From contig JAGTJL010000009.1 in the NCBI GenBank assembly GCA_020746875.1, positions 620,001 to 684,000 of the forward strand: DNA of 64,000 nt, given 5' to 3'. The notes beneath the pieces are model-generated. The model was not told where the DNA came from. It did not search any database and saw only the letters and a program-made list of their open reading frames with translations. Shown piece after piece: positions 43,188-53,655 of this stretch (the stretch's first letter is position 1; each line of letters starts with the position of its first letter). A program made the position numbers and the translations under genes. Source of the DNA: Rhexocercosporidium sp. MPI-PUGE-AT-0058. Lineage: Eukaryota > Ascomycota > Leotiomycetes > Helotiales.

Positions 43188-45190
43188 TTAATACTTCTCA
43201 AACCCAACGCTTTCCAATCTCTCCGCCTTGCCCACGACCTCTTCTCCCATATCGCGAGCGTATTTCTCAAGTTTCTCCCTTAGAACCTCATCGCTTGTGG
43301 CTAGGATACGTGCTGCCAGAAGAGCGGCATTGATCTGAAAAGAACATCAGCTGCCTTGAACTTGAATGCTTTAAGCATATTCTCCATAAGAGCACTCACG
43401 GAATTGTTAATTGCTACAGTAGCCACAGGAACTCCTCGGGGCATCTGAACGATACTAAGCAAACTGTCCATCCCATCCAGCGTGCTACCTTTTACAGGAA
43501 CGCCGATCACAGGTAACGGTGTACTTGCTGCGATCATACCAGGTAGATGAGCAGCTCCACCAGCAGCGGCAATGATAACTTTGAAGCCTTTGGAAACAGC
43601 GGACTCGGCAAAGGCTGTCATGCGGTGAGGAGTCCTATGAGCGGAAGTGATGGTGACATGATAGGGGACATTAAATTTCTCCAGGAGTGCAAGCCCGGGT
43701 TTGAGTACAGGGAGGTCAGAGTCGGAGCCCATTGTAATAGCTACGAGGGGTTGCTGCTCGGGGGTGAATGCTTGAGAAGGTGCTGTCGTCAAGGAGCTTG
43801 AGGGTGGGGAGATGCCTTTTCTTTCCGCACGGATGGAGTCTGCGAGGGCGATGAGAGGGTTGACAAGCTTCTCGGCTGGAGATGTCAGATTGGTTTATTC
43901 TGGCGTGATATTTGCGATGTTCAAAGACTTACTCTGTGCCATGGAGGTTCCAACGGCTGTAATGTGGCCAATTTTCCGGGCTGGCTTCGAATCTTTACCA
44001 TACATGTGTAGGGACACTGATGGGATTGCTACAGCCTTCTTCATCAACTCATTGTGGGCGCCTTTCGAGGCTCCACCGAGGATATTGAGCATGATCGTTG
44101 CTGGGAACGTTGCTGGGATTTTCGTGATTGGGGGAAAGATGCCGAGGATCGAAAGAAGTTGAGCTTTGTACTGTGACATTGTTGGGCATGCCTCAATTGT
44201 ATAATGTCCTGAGTTGTGTGGTCGACTGCATATCGTGAGTATAGTTCTACTGGGGGATATGGTTGGACTTACGGCGCAATTTCATTAACAATCAGTCGAT
44301 CTGTAAAATTCAGCAAGCCTTACTTGTCTCCTACCAGAAATGAAGAGCTCACCATCATCCATAAGGAAAAGCTCTACACCAAACACACCCTTTCCCCACA
44401 AACTTCCCACTGCTTTCCGAGCCAGTTCTTGAGCCTGGTCCTGTATCGAAGAGGATACGCCACGTGCAGGAGCGTAAACCAATTTACAGATACTGTCCTC
44501 GTGTATCGTCTCGACAACAGGATAGACTGCGGTGCCTTTACCCTCAGTAGACACACCATCTTCAGTCTTGACAACTATGACAGCCAACTCCATCTTGAAA
44601 TTGGCCCACTTCTCAGCGTAAAGTGCTCGATCCTTCAGAACAGACAATGCCTCCTTGACATCCGAAGCAGACTTGACTGGGAAATTGCCCCTCCCATCAT
44701 AAGCATCCTTCCTAGCTTTCAGCATGAACGGGTACCCAAAATCCCTCCCAAAGTCCTGCAATTCCTTCTCGCTCGACCCAACTGACCTAGATATCGCAGT
44801 ATGGACACCATTCTTCGTCAAATGGTCCTTCTGCAAGTATTTATCCTGAATCGTTCGAATCGTCTTCCAGCTCGGCTGGACCTCCACCTTCTTCATTGTC
44901 TTCTTGCCATCATCTCCAACAACCTCGATTCCCTTCTCTGCGATCTCCTCCAATATGTGGGTGTCAACATGTTCGATTTCGACAGTAAGGATATCTACTT
45001 TTCGGGCGAGTTCGCGGATCTTCTCGGGGTCGATGAACGATCCATTGATGTGTGCGATCTTCGCATTTACTTGCTTTGCTGGTGAGTTCTCCGCGTCGAG
45101 AATGGTTACCGAAATTCCGGAGGGGTTGGCGGCTTCGCAGAGCATTTGGCCAAGTTGTCCACCCCCGAGTAATCCAACTTTACGGTCCAT
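43188..45190 (-). CDS. ADE2: Phosphoribosylaminoimidazole carboxylase (PurK-PurE fusion)
   Basis: Five exons on the minus strand, 45190-44353, 44300-44273, 44225-43933, 43875-43400 and 43334-43188, give 593 residues. The enzyme carboxylates aminoimidazole ribotide in purine synthesis. The N-terminal PurK-like ATP-grasp part starts [16 protein letters not shown] and contains [28 protein letters not shown] and [18 protein letters not shown]. The C-terminal PurE part contains [41 protein letters not shown] and [20 protein letters not shown]. Exon 2 is only 28 nt. The 5' choice GATG|GTGAGC was taken for intron 1, because the alternative GTAGGA donor would give a 34-nt intron. An open frame extends 54 codons upstream to an ATG at 45352; it could be a leader peptide or chance. 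Confidence 0.95.
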
Positions 45191-45922
45191 GTTTGGGGCA
45201 GCGGCGCGGTAGATATTTCTTTTGGTTATAGTTCCAGCGATTGATTTCAAATATCTCCAAGCGAACTTGCGAAGGTGACAGGAGCCAGAGTTGAGGTAAA
45301 AATTTTGAAAATGGAAACTGCGAGATAGGCCATGAATTTGTAGTTTGAACAATTTAGTGTCCGGCAGTTTACACCGGCCGACTCACCGCTTTACTACCAC
45401 CCATCCAGTCTAGTGCTCGATACCTTCAGTGCTGTGAGTAAACTTTGCATCGTTGTCAGTTTCACTGGAATTTCACGAAAAGCACGTGGCTGAGTAGTCA
45501 CTAAATCTTCACATTGCTTTTTCTATATTAACAATGGCTTGGTGGAAGCTATAAAATAATCGCTTGCACGGTAAGGCTGGCGATGAAGGTTGTGAGAACT
45601 AGAAAGTCGCGAAGCAAACTGACCATTGCTCACTCTATTGCTTTCATGGATTAGAGCCTGTGCTCTTCTTCATTTTCGAAATTCAATTCCTAGAAGGAAG
45701 AAATTGTTTGTGGGCAAGCCTTGGTTTGAATTTTGAAGTGAATGGTAACCGCTTTACTAGACGCGAATTTTGGCCACCTACGTTGTTATACACCCCCTCC
45801 AAGTTCCCGACCAAACTATTCATATATACCCTTTCAAGACTGCCGCCTCAGCATTCAATATCGAACTTCCCGCTGCTCCAATAACAGCTGTGCCAAATCA
45901 GTAAGAGTCTAGAATGGAGAAA
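45191..45922. other. ADE2 upstream region
   Basis: Holds the ADE2 promoter. No gene seen before the remains of HOM2 begin at about 45923. Confidence 0.45.
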
Positions 45923-47070
45923 CTAGGAAAACTCGCTGTTGTGAGTCAAAGCCACGAACTTCAAATCAAAAATACCACTCTCATCCTCTCTTACCCGTCT
46001 TACGCTAACCGTGTATCCATTTCCCGGTATTTCGATCCAATCTTGGCTGTGGCCCATCTGCCTCCTCCATGACCATGATGGCCAGCTCTAGCGCAGACGG
46101 GCAACCCAGAGTATTGGCCTCACTCACATAATCTCTCATGGCCTTCTTAACCTGCTCCGCGGTTGGCTTCAGACCCTCCCTGTTCTTGAACCGCAGAGAT
46201 ACGCATACCATGTGTCCGTCCAGCACTAGGACCCTGTTGCAAGCTGCTAAGATCTCCAGGTCGGATTGATCGCTGAACCCAGTAACCGCGTTCACACTCC
46301 CTAAAATCTTCGGGGCTTCCGTCTCGAGCTTATCTCCGTCTCCCGATATAAACGGTACGACATTCTAGGATATCGATACTGCTCACACCAGGATATCCAG
46401 CACCAGAGATGGCTTGCATTGTAACCACGCTGACTTGGTCGACTGATCCGAAGGCCTTTTGGATAGCGGCAAAGGGGATCACTATGCTAATAACAGCACA
46501 GTTGGAGTTGCAATCCAAGAAGCCTTTCTTAAGATTTTAATGTTTCCGCTGGTGGGGGGTGACGTCGAAGTGAGTGAGGTTGACGGTAGGGACGACGAGT
46601 GGGGCAAGGGGTGAGCGGCGGTAGTTCTTTGCATTTGAGAAGACTGCTAATTCGCCTTTGAGGAATTCCATTTCTGTGGTAGAGCAAAGAGGTTAGCTCT
46701 CAATCTCAATTATATAGCCAGTCCCACCGCAAGTATAAACACACTTCGAGGTCTTTTAAAAGGAAGCATGATGTGACAAATAGCAGCAAGGTAAAACAAA
46801 CTAATATCTCTAGCAACATCCGCGTCCAACTAACTGAACACAACATTGCAATCGGCAAACTCGCTCGCCTTGCACTCTTTCACTACCAGCTCATCAACAT
46901 GCTTACCCATGAGAACGCCTACTTCCACTTCACGGCATCCTTGTACTTCTTGCCTGCGGATCTTGAAGAAGCACCCACAGCGTGCAAGACGAAGTGTGGA
47001 TGTTGTGCGAGTAGCAGAATGAAGCGTTGGCCGACAGAGCCGTGCAGCTTAGTACACCTACAGTTTTCAT
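45923..47070 (-). pseudogene. HOM2: Decayed aspartate-semialdehyde dehydrogenase gene
   Basis: Piecewise translation on the minus strand gives a nearly complete Hom2: MKTVGVL, then [58 protein letters not shown], the active-site [24 protein letters not shown] and CNRVLVLDGHMVCVSLRFKNR. The pieces lie in different frames. I count in-frame stops TAG at 46921-46919, TAG at 46832-46830 and TAA at 46539-46537. There are frameshifts near 47045, 46912, 46364 and 46017, and a C-terminus that ends early in THNSEFS. An intron remnant lies at about 46808-46683 with acceptor CCACAG. The order of domains is intact, so this is a decayed copy rather than scattered fragments. A working HOM2 must be elsewhere if the fungus makes its own threonine and methionine. 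RIP is not obvious; only one stop (probable CAG to TAG) fits it. Confidence 0.88.
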
Positions 47071-48658
47071 ATTAGATGTGTGCCTTATAGAATTGGATTG
47101 AGTTGGTAGGCGGTATGGTGGGGTAATTCTCCAACTGGAGCGGAAGAAGAGGAACCATTGATATACCGCACTTCTTGGTAGGGAATTCTAGTGCCATTAT
47201 AAATATCAGGGCAGTCAATTGATTTATTGACCGAAGTTTGTTTGTTGTGAGAGGAGAAGGATTTGTAGTTGTTAGGAGATGTTGGAGTCACATTTAGAGA
47301 AATTTTGGCGTCCTGGCTGATCGCGGGCGCCATCAACCTTGCATGCTTCCGCGGGGTCTGTCTTACAGTAGCCTAGTCTTTGCTGTTTTTGCCTGAGGCA
47401 AGTCGATCTCCTTGCAACTCCCAACCCGAATTGCCTCAGGTTACATTCGAGATTTAATGAAACCCCAAATCGAAGGAGTTGCTCGATTAATCTTGTTCAG
47501 CAAACCGGGAGAAACTCATAAGATTGTGTCTAGTTTCAATATCAACATTAAACTCGTATTCACTACCGCCTATACCAAATCCCAGGCTTTCGAAACTCCA
47601 AGGAAACCGAGGAGCGCGCTTTCGGTAGGTTATCTATTTACTGTGTGACTTCCATTGTAGATTCGAAAGCAGAGGACACACTTTTCTTTTGAGGAGGTCA
47701 CATCCATGATCGCTGTCTCGCTGTTCATAAAATTCAGATCAGATAGTGGAGGGTTGATTCACATCTTCCCCCAAGCTTTCGCCAAGGAAGTATCTGATTT
47801 GAATACGAATGACAGCCATTTGTTTCCAAGGTAACCAATCGATTTCGAGTTCCAAATGGAGGATCCGACCATCCTTCTCAATACGATCGATCATGTCAAG
47901 TAGTTGAAGCAGTCAAATCCAAATTCAGATGTTGGCCACCTGACGAGTGTAGATCTCTTGGAATCTGGTTGCCTAGCTGTCTGTCTGCTTCGCTCGTTTG
48001 CAGGCCAACAAACCTCCGCGATTTTGAAATCAGATACCCTGCCTCGTTTTAATTTCTACTTTACGGTATTTTCTTTTCGGATCTCCTATTATCAATCTAC
48101 TTTCTTGTCATGTAAACATCTTCCTTTGCAGATTGAGGTCATCAACGAAGCTCCTCAGCAGTCCTGAAGCCATTCCTGCCCCAGTACCAGTTCATGAGTT
48201 GGCATTTCCTACTCGGCAAGCTCATCAAAGAAGTACGTACAAGCCAAGAATGAAATTGGCTTTTCCATTCGTTCAAAGTTAGTGAGTACCGACATTCATC
48301 TATCTACGCCTATGAGGCACAGCAAGTAAGGCCCGTTTGGGAGAATTCTCCGCAATCCTCGATGCAACGCAACCATTTTGTACGTCCTCACACAGCCAAT
48401 CGTCTGGTAGCCCAATCGTCCCTGCTCAATTTCCAAAGTAGGTTGCAGACTGGACTGGATAAATTGCATTTGGATTTACTGCGGATAACTCGTTCGATAT
48501 AATACTCATCAGCATCTCGGTCCCAAGTACTGAGTCATATTCTTCTCTCTCGTCATTTTCCTCTTGGATCTGTTCAAATTGTTTGGATTTCTATCGGAAT
48601 TTTCGCTTGTTTAAGCAACGACTATCACCACTGGAGGTGAGTTTCAAGTATATTCAAC
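47071..48658. other. 1.6 kb spacer before the MFS gene
   Basis: No supportable gene on either strand. AT-rich; short open frames only. The right part is the promoter and leader of the MFS transporter. Confidence 0.5.
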
Positions 48659-50530
48659 ATGGACATCGAAAACCATGCTGTGGAACGGGATTTGCACACG
48701 ACGGAACTGCAGGGAAAGCAGATCGGGACGGCAGAATTGGAGAAGTCAAGCTCTCCAGATCACGAAGTTCCCTCAACAAGCAGACCCAATTCTCAAGGTA
48801 TCACAGAAGATCCTGCAACGGATGTTACAATGCCGCTGAATTGGTCTACCTGGAAGAAGATTGTGAATATGGGGGTTCCATCAATCGCCTCACTTGTTGT
48901 GTAGGTCTCAAACAACACTTGTCCGGATATTTCTCTAACAGTTATGCCAGAACCTTTGGGACCAGTGTTTACACCCCAGCCATTCCAGTAGTCATGATGG
49001 ATTTTGGCGTCTCCGAGACCGTTGCTATACTCCCACTCACGACATACGTCCTTGGACTTGCTTTTGGGCCTATGATAAGTGCCCCGATCAGTGAGACTCT
49101 TGGGCGATTGGGAACCTATCGGATCGCCATTCCCATCGGCGCCTTGTTCTCACTGGGAGCTGGTTACGCGCCAAGCATAGCTGCGTTATGCATATTACGC
49201 TTCTTTGCGGGATTCTTTAGTGGTGCTATACTTCCAGTCACTGCCGGCACAGCTGCCGATATATTCAGTCCACAACGTTTTGCTGTTGCAGGTGCTTGGC
49301 TGCTTTATTTTCCATTTCTGGGTGAGTATTGTCTCTCTCTGTTGTTAATCCTCAACGCATATTGACAGCCTCCAGGTCCAGCACTCGGGCCAGTGGTTGG
49401 TGGTTATGTTACTGACAGCAGCTGGAAATGGTCTCAATACACACTTGCAATCGTCTCGGCCGTCACATATCTACCAGTGTACTTCTTGGAGGAGACATAT
49501 GCTAAGATAATCATTGCCAGAAGAAACCAGAAGCAGCAGGCAGCGGAGGCACCAACCAAGCCACCAGCGAAGACGATAATACTTGGAATACTGTTCATCA
49601 CGTTGCTACGCCCAGCAAAGATGCTTGTGACCGAGCCGATCGTCGCGTTTCTCAGCATTTACGTTGCCTTCAACTTCGCGGTGCTGTTTACATTCTTTGC
49701 TAGTGTCCCTTACGTGTTTGCGCTTGTTTACAGGTTCGATCGAGGGGAGACTGGTCTTGTCTTCCTCTCTATTGGCTTGGGATGCACTCTTGTACTGCCG
49801 ACTGCGATCTACTTGGACAAGCTTATCTACCAGAAGAAGTGGAAGCTTCGTCCTGGGAATGTTGAGCCCGAACACCGGCTCTGGGTTGCCATGTTGGGTG
49901 CATTGGGTCTCCCAATCGGATTGTTCTGGTGAGTGCTCGCGCCTAAACCGAATTTACTTCGCTCGCTGATTGAAAGAAATAGGTTTGCGTGGTCTGCTAG
50001 GCAAGAAGTTCATTGTAAGTACTTGAATACTTAGAGTTTACCTTCTGAGACCTATCTCAATCTTCTCATCTACACTCCCATGTCCTTTTGAGATTCGGGG
50101 CTAATTTTTCTGTCTTTGGGTAGGGATAGTTCCTGTTCTTGGGATGGTCCCATTTGGCTGGGGCAACCTCTGTATATACGTAAGATCTTCCAGACTCATC
50201 CTCATATTAAACTCTAACATGACTAAGGTTGGAACTTGCCTGTATCTGCTAGATACCTATGCAGCTTTGACGGCGGCGTCTGCAATTGCCGCCAACGGTC
50301 TCCTGCGATACATCATGGGAGCTACTTTTCCTCTGTTCACAACAGCAAGTATGTATCCCACTCACCCCTAAGCAGTCAGGACTAACATCGTAGTGTACGA
50401 ACGCCTTGGAATTGCCTGGGCTACAAGTCTTCTCGGGTTTGTGAGCTTGGCAATGTTACCGATACCTTGGGTTCTATACCAATGGGGACCCAAAATCAGA
50501 GCTGCGAGCAAGTTTGAGACCAAGGAGTGA
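48659..50530 (+). CDS. Major facilitator superfamily transporter, DHA1 (drug/polyamine:H+) type
   Basis: Seven exons, 48659-48900, 48951-49321, 49376-49928, 49983-50014, 50124-50179, 50228-50348 and 50394-50530, give 503 residues. A polar N-terminal tail of about 60 residues is followed by twelve membrane segments with a charged central loop (IIARRNQKQQAAEAPTK). The TM2-3 motif A region reads GPMISAPISETLGRLGTYRI, and TM5 is LGPALGPVVGGYVTD, the antiporter motif C area. LRFFAGFFSGAILPVTAGTAADI is typical of fungal DHA1 pumps of the TPO/FLU class. Such proteins export drugs, polyamines or metabolites across the plasma membrane; substrate unknown. Exons 4 and 5 are only 32 and 56 nt. All joins keep frame, and intron branch sites such as CTCTAACAG are visible. 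It converges on the SDR gene. Confidence 0.92.
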
Positions 50531-50730
50531 GTTGGTGCTTAGTGTTGACAAGAAGTTTTGGAAGCTTGATTTTGTGTGTGTTAATACGTACAAGGGTCAC
50601 TTGATAAGATAATTTCTTTTTTCTTTTTCATGACATGCACCGACGAGTATCCTAGCAATGATCGAATAAAACATCGTTTCCAGCCAACCTGCTTTGATAG
50701 AAAAAGCTTTCCTAGCCTCCTGGCCCAGAA

Positions 50731-51444
50731 TTACCATTCCCTCTTGGAGCCGTTGTATTCAAGATAATCTCCCGACTTCGTATCCTTACTCTTCAAAAGC
50801 TTCAACATCCCACCAATGCTCTCCTCCTTTTCGAGCACTGCATTTGACCCACCCATATCCGTCTTCACCCATCCCGGGTCAACAGCTAGGAACTTAACCC
50901 CCTTTCCTTTCCACTGGCCGGCCTGATGAACAGTTAACATGTTCAGCGCAGCCTTAGAGATGGAATAGACAGTAGCTTCCGGGACATCTTTGCTGGAAAT
51001 GTATGTGAGCGATCCGAGACCGGAGGTCATATTCATGACCACACTGCCCTCTTTAAGATGCGCCTCTAGGACCTGAACCACACGTGCTGGACCCATGACA
51101 TTGACATTCATATGGTTTGCGAACGAGTCAGGCGTCATCGTCAGGCTCGATTGATTGGGTGTGGCATTGATTCCAGCATTGTTAAGCAAGAAATCGATCT
51201 TCGTCTCAGCACCAAAGGTCTTCGAGAATTCCTCGCCGAACTTGGCGATAGATTCTTGGGATCCAGTATCACATTCTAGGATGTGGAGAGATGGGCTCTT
51301 GCCCTGAACGGCTTTGAGGGCTGAGAGATCCTTCGAGAGGGAGCGCACTCCGGCGACGATTGTGTTTGAGGAGTCGGTGGCGAGCTGAGTGATGAACTCG
51401 AGCCCGAGGCCACGGTTTGAGCCGGTGATGATCCAGAGAGGCAT
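50731..51444 (-). CDS. Short-chain dehydrogenase/reductase
   Basis: An intronless 237-residue classical SDR. The NAD(P) motif TGSNRGLG is at 7-14, LLNNAG near 90, and the catalytic Ser, Tyr and Lys lie in MTSGLGSL and YSISKAAL. PGWVKTDMGG follows the active site. The pattern resembles the carbonyl reductase/sniffer-type SDRs, so an aldehyde or ketone substrate is likely but unidentified. The frame is open further upstream (to 51615), but the Met at 51444 starts exactly at the first strand, and a TATA box (51509-51500) lies between the two, so the downstream Met is used. The gene converges on the MFS gene, with 200 bases between stops. Confidence 0.93.
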   Translation of the reverse strand: MPLWIITGSNRGLGLEFITQLATDSSNTIVAGVRSLSKDLSALKAVQGKSPSLHILECDTGSQESIAKFGEEFSKTFGAETKIDFLLNNAGINATPNQSSLTMTPDSFANHMNVNVMGPARVVQVLEAHLKEGSVVMNMTSGLGSLTYISSKDVPEATVYSISKAALNMLTVHQAGQWKGKGVKFLAVDPGWVKTDMGGSNAVLEKEESIGGMLKLLKSKDTKSGDYLEYNGSKREW

Positions 51445-51499
51445 GTTGGTTTGTTTTGGTAGTTCTAGTAGAGAATCAATGGAAGTGTAGAAGGTGGGA

Positions 51500-51509
51500 T
51501 ATTTATATA
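51500..51509 (-). promoter_or_regulatory. TATA box of the SDR gene
   Basis: TATATAAATA on the minus strand, ending 55 bases before the SDR start codon. Short distance and good match make it a credible core promoter, and it argues against the longer upstream start. Confidence 0.55.
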
Positions 51510-51669
51510 TTTTATACATTAAACGACTAGACGGTAAGCCCGCATCAGGAAACTGCGACCCCCACATCGGGCAAAGGCGCGCACGGGCCAGTCGCCGCTT
51601 CCATTCCCTAACCATATAAATAGCCTCAACGTAAGTATTCGGCCTTGTGCTAATTTAACTCCGCCACAC

Positions 51670-51980
51670 AGTACTATGCGGAGAAAGTGTTCACTGATCT
51701 TGTAGAAGTAAAGGGAGATATCCAATTGACCTTAGACGAGAAGGAAAACATATTCTGCTTGCGCTCCGGGTCAGCGCCTTTTGTCGAAGAGCTGGAACAT
51801 GACCTTGCGGAAGAGATTGAGTTGCTGATCGAGAAGTATCCAGGCCTTGGAGGTTCTGAGCTCAAGTTTCTCAGATCTTTGGGGGATAGGCTCTCTGTCA
51901 CAATTGATGGCTTCTGCCACAGACGATGTCTCCATTGCAAGCGCTTTCATCGAAGTGTTGTCGCCAACCGAGTCAGATAA
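51670..51980 (+). pseudogene. Possible gene relic, unrecognised
   Basis: About 100 codons of balanced, charged composition: AEKVFTDLVEVKGDIQLTL, then VEELEHDLAEEIELLIEKYPGLGGSELKFLRSLGD. A clean acceptor CCACACAG precedes at 51669, and a GTAAGT donor lies 39 bases before it, but no 5' exon with ATG can be found because the SDR gene sits there. It could be a truncated remnant of a larger gene. No family recognised. Confidence 0.25.
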
Positions 51981-52223
51981 TCGGTGACGACGAAAGCACT
52001 TTGAGACTCAGATAGGCAGAGACGTACCAATACCGGACGAGTAGACGCGGGATACGTACAAGAGACGGGTTAGTAACATCTTATATGAATGTGATAGCTG
52101 AATCTTTGTTTCTTTGCGAATCATTGTCCGAAAGGAGTATCACCCCCTGGCAATTCATCAATTACCAAGTCCTCCTCTATGCATCAATGCCAATTCAAGC
52201 TTTTGAAAATCGCGCAAAGAGCA

Positions 52224-53655
52224 TCATGTTTCTAGCTGCCACACCCATTTCTCCGTTCCTACTCTGCTTTCAATTGAGCAACTGTAATCTGTTTGTAAGC
52301 TTTGATCTAGACCTCTTAACATAAACTCACGCGAAATAGTTCCTCTATCTTGATCAAACACTGAATAAACACCAGCTAAAAAAGCTGCCCCGAGGATTAT
52401 ATACTTTGGCTCCTCATCCGGTTCCTGGTGCTGTACAAACGGAACGGAACACACTATACCACCTCCGTCGGCAGGACCTTCTAGAACGTAATCCCAAGGT
52501 GAAATCACGACAGAACAATCAGTACCTAGCCTTACGATCAAGTCTGGCAGTTCAGCACGTTTATCACAGTCAATCTGTCCCATATCGTCGTAATCCCCTC
52601 CGCATCGATCTTGAAGCTGTTCGGCAAGAGCTCCCGGAAAGGAAATCCACGGATACGCAGTCATGAAAACAGCTGTGTAGCCTGAGAGATCGGCATTGAT
52701 GGCATCTGGCCCGGATCCAAGAGATAACGAATGTGCATCAACCTGCCATCCACTTCCAAGCATTTGCCTCAGAGGCATTTTCTCGTGTGTTTTGTGCGTG
52801 GTGGGAATGATCATCAGTTCTCCCTCAAACAATTCAGAATTCACATCCCCGAACATGATTTCGCCATCTCTGTAAGGTGATCTCGAAAGCTTGATTGAAA
52901 AGATGTTCTTCTTCAGACGTTTTTGTTTGATAAGATTATGCCAGGGACTTGTTGATCCCGAGAGATCTGATCCTGGAAGTGAAAGTGGGAATCTAGATAA
53001 TCCCAATACCGAGTCCATCTTGTCGTCCCAGTAGAATGGGGAGGGTCTCAACGAAGTGGCCTCTTCAAATATCTGGTTCTTGATTTCGAGACCCGCGACA
53101 CGGAGTGTATCCTCTGACTTGAAACCTGAGGTGTAGATTCCTGCATAGTGAATATTGGTAGGATCTCCATGCTCGACGTAGGTTTCTGAGTTGGAGGAGT
53201 TGTAAAGCTGATGCACCGAGCAAGCTAAGCTAGATTTGCATTTTGTTGAAGGGACGAAGAGGTCGGCCCAGCTGGTATCGACAACAGCGCGGAAAGACTG
53301 TTGTGGTGGGGTTCCAATTTGAATATCAGCCAGAAAGGCAACTCTTGAATAATCCTGGAATCGTTATCAATCGCATCGATAAAAGTCCAAGAAATTATTT
53401 ACTGTTATTTTCGCTGCGTACGTGCCGCCAGCTTCCGAGCCTCCCGTCAAAGGAAATTGATTATCTCCCTGTCTCTATTTGCATGTTAGATAAAGCGCTA
53501 GTCCCAGGTTTGTATAGGGCGAAGCATACCATTTTTGTGTCATGGGTACTTAATAGTCTTGGAGATTGGCTTTGTGGCCGCTTCACGATCGATGCCGCGA
53601 GAACCAAGCAACCAAAGACATCAGCTAGAAGAGTGACAACTGCAATTAACTCCAT
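52224..53655 (-). CDS. Secreted pepsin-like (A1 family) protein lacking the second catalytic Asp
   Basis: Three exons, 53655-53530, 53468-53403 and 53354-52224, give 440 residues. Residues 1-24 form a signal peptide or anchor. The first lobe has FLADIQIGTPPQQSFRAVVD followed by TSWADLFVPS, with catalytic Asp90 in a DTS motif, and the flap region HYAGIYTSGFKSEDT. In the second lobe the expected DTG is replaced: the segment reads TAVFMTAYPWISFPGALAEQL, with Met295 at the Asp position. The remaining fold features (CSVPFVQ, YIILGAAFLAGVYSVFDQD) are well kept. Without the second Asp normal pepsin chemistry is not expected, so it may bind or inhibit, as plant A1-type xylanase inhibitors do, or be decaying. 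No frame break is seen. Confidence 0.82.

Larger units (their letters stand above)
51445..52223. other. Spacer between the SDR and protease-like genes
   Basis: Apart from the SDR TATA box and the possible relic at 51670-51980, I see nothing in it. Confidence 0.4.

Noticed and set aside
44301..44334. Alternative 34-nt first intron in ADE2 (donor GTAGGA)
   Set aside because: Too short for a fungal intron; the upstream GTGAGC donor gives 52 nt and a better match to the family sequence.
45191..45352. 54-codon N-terminal extension of ADE2
   Set aside because: The extension is not part of the family, and the Met at 45190 is followed directly by the conserved [11 protein letters not shown]; kept only as a remote possibility.
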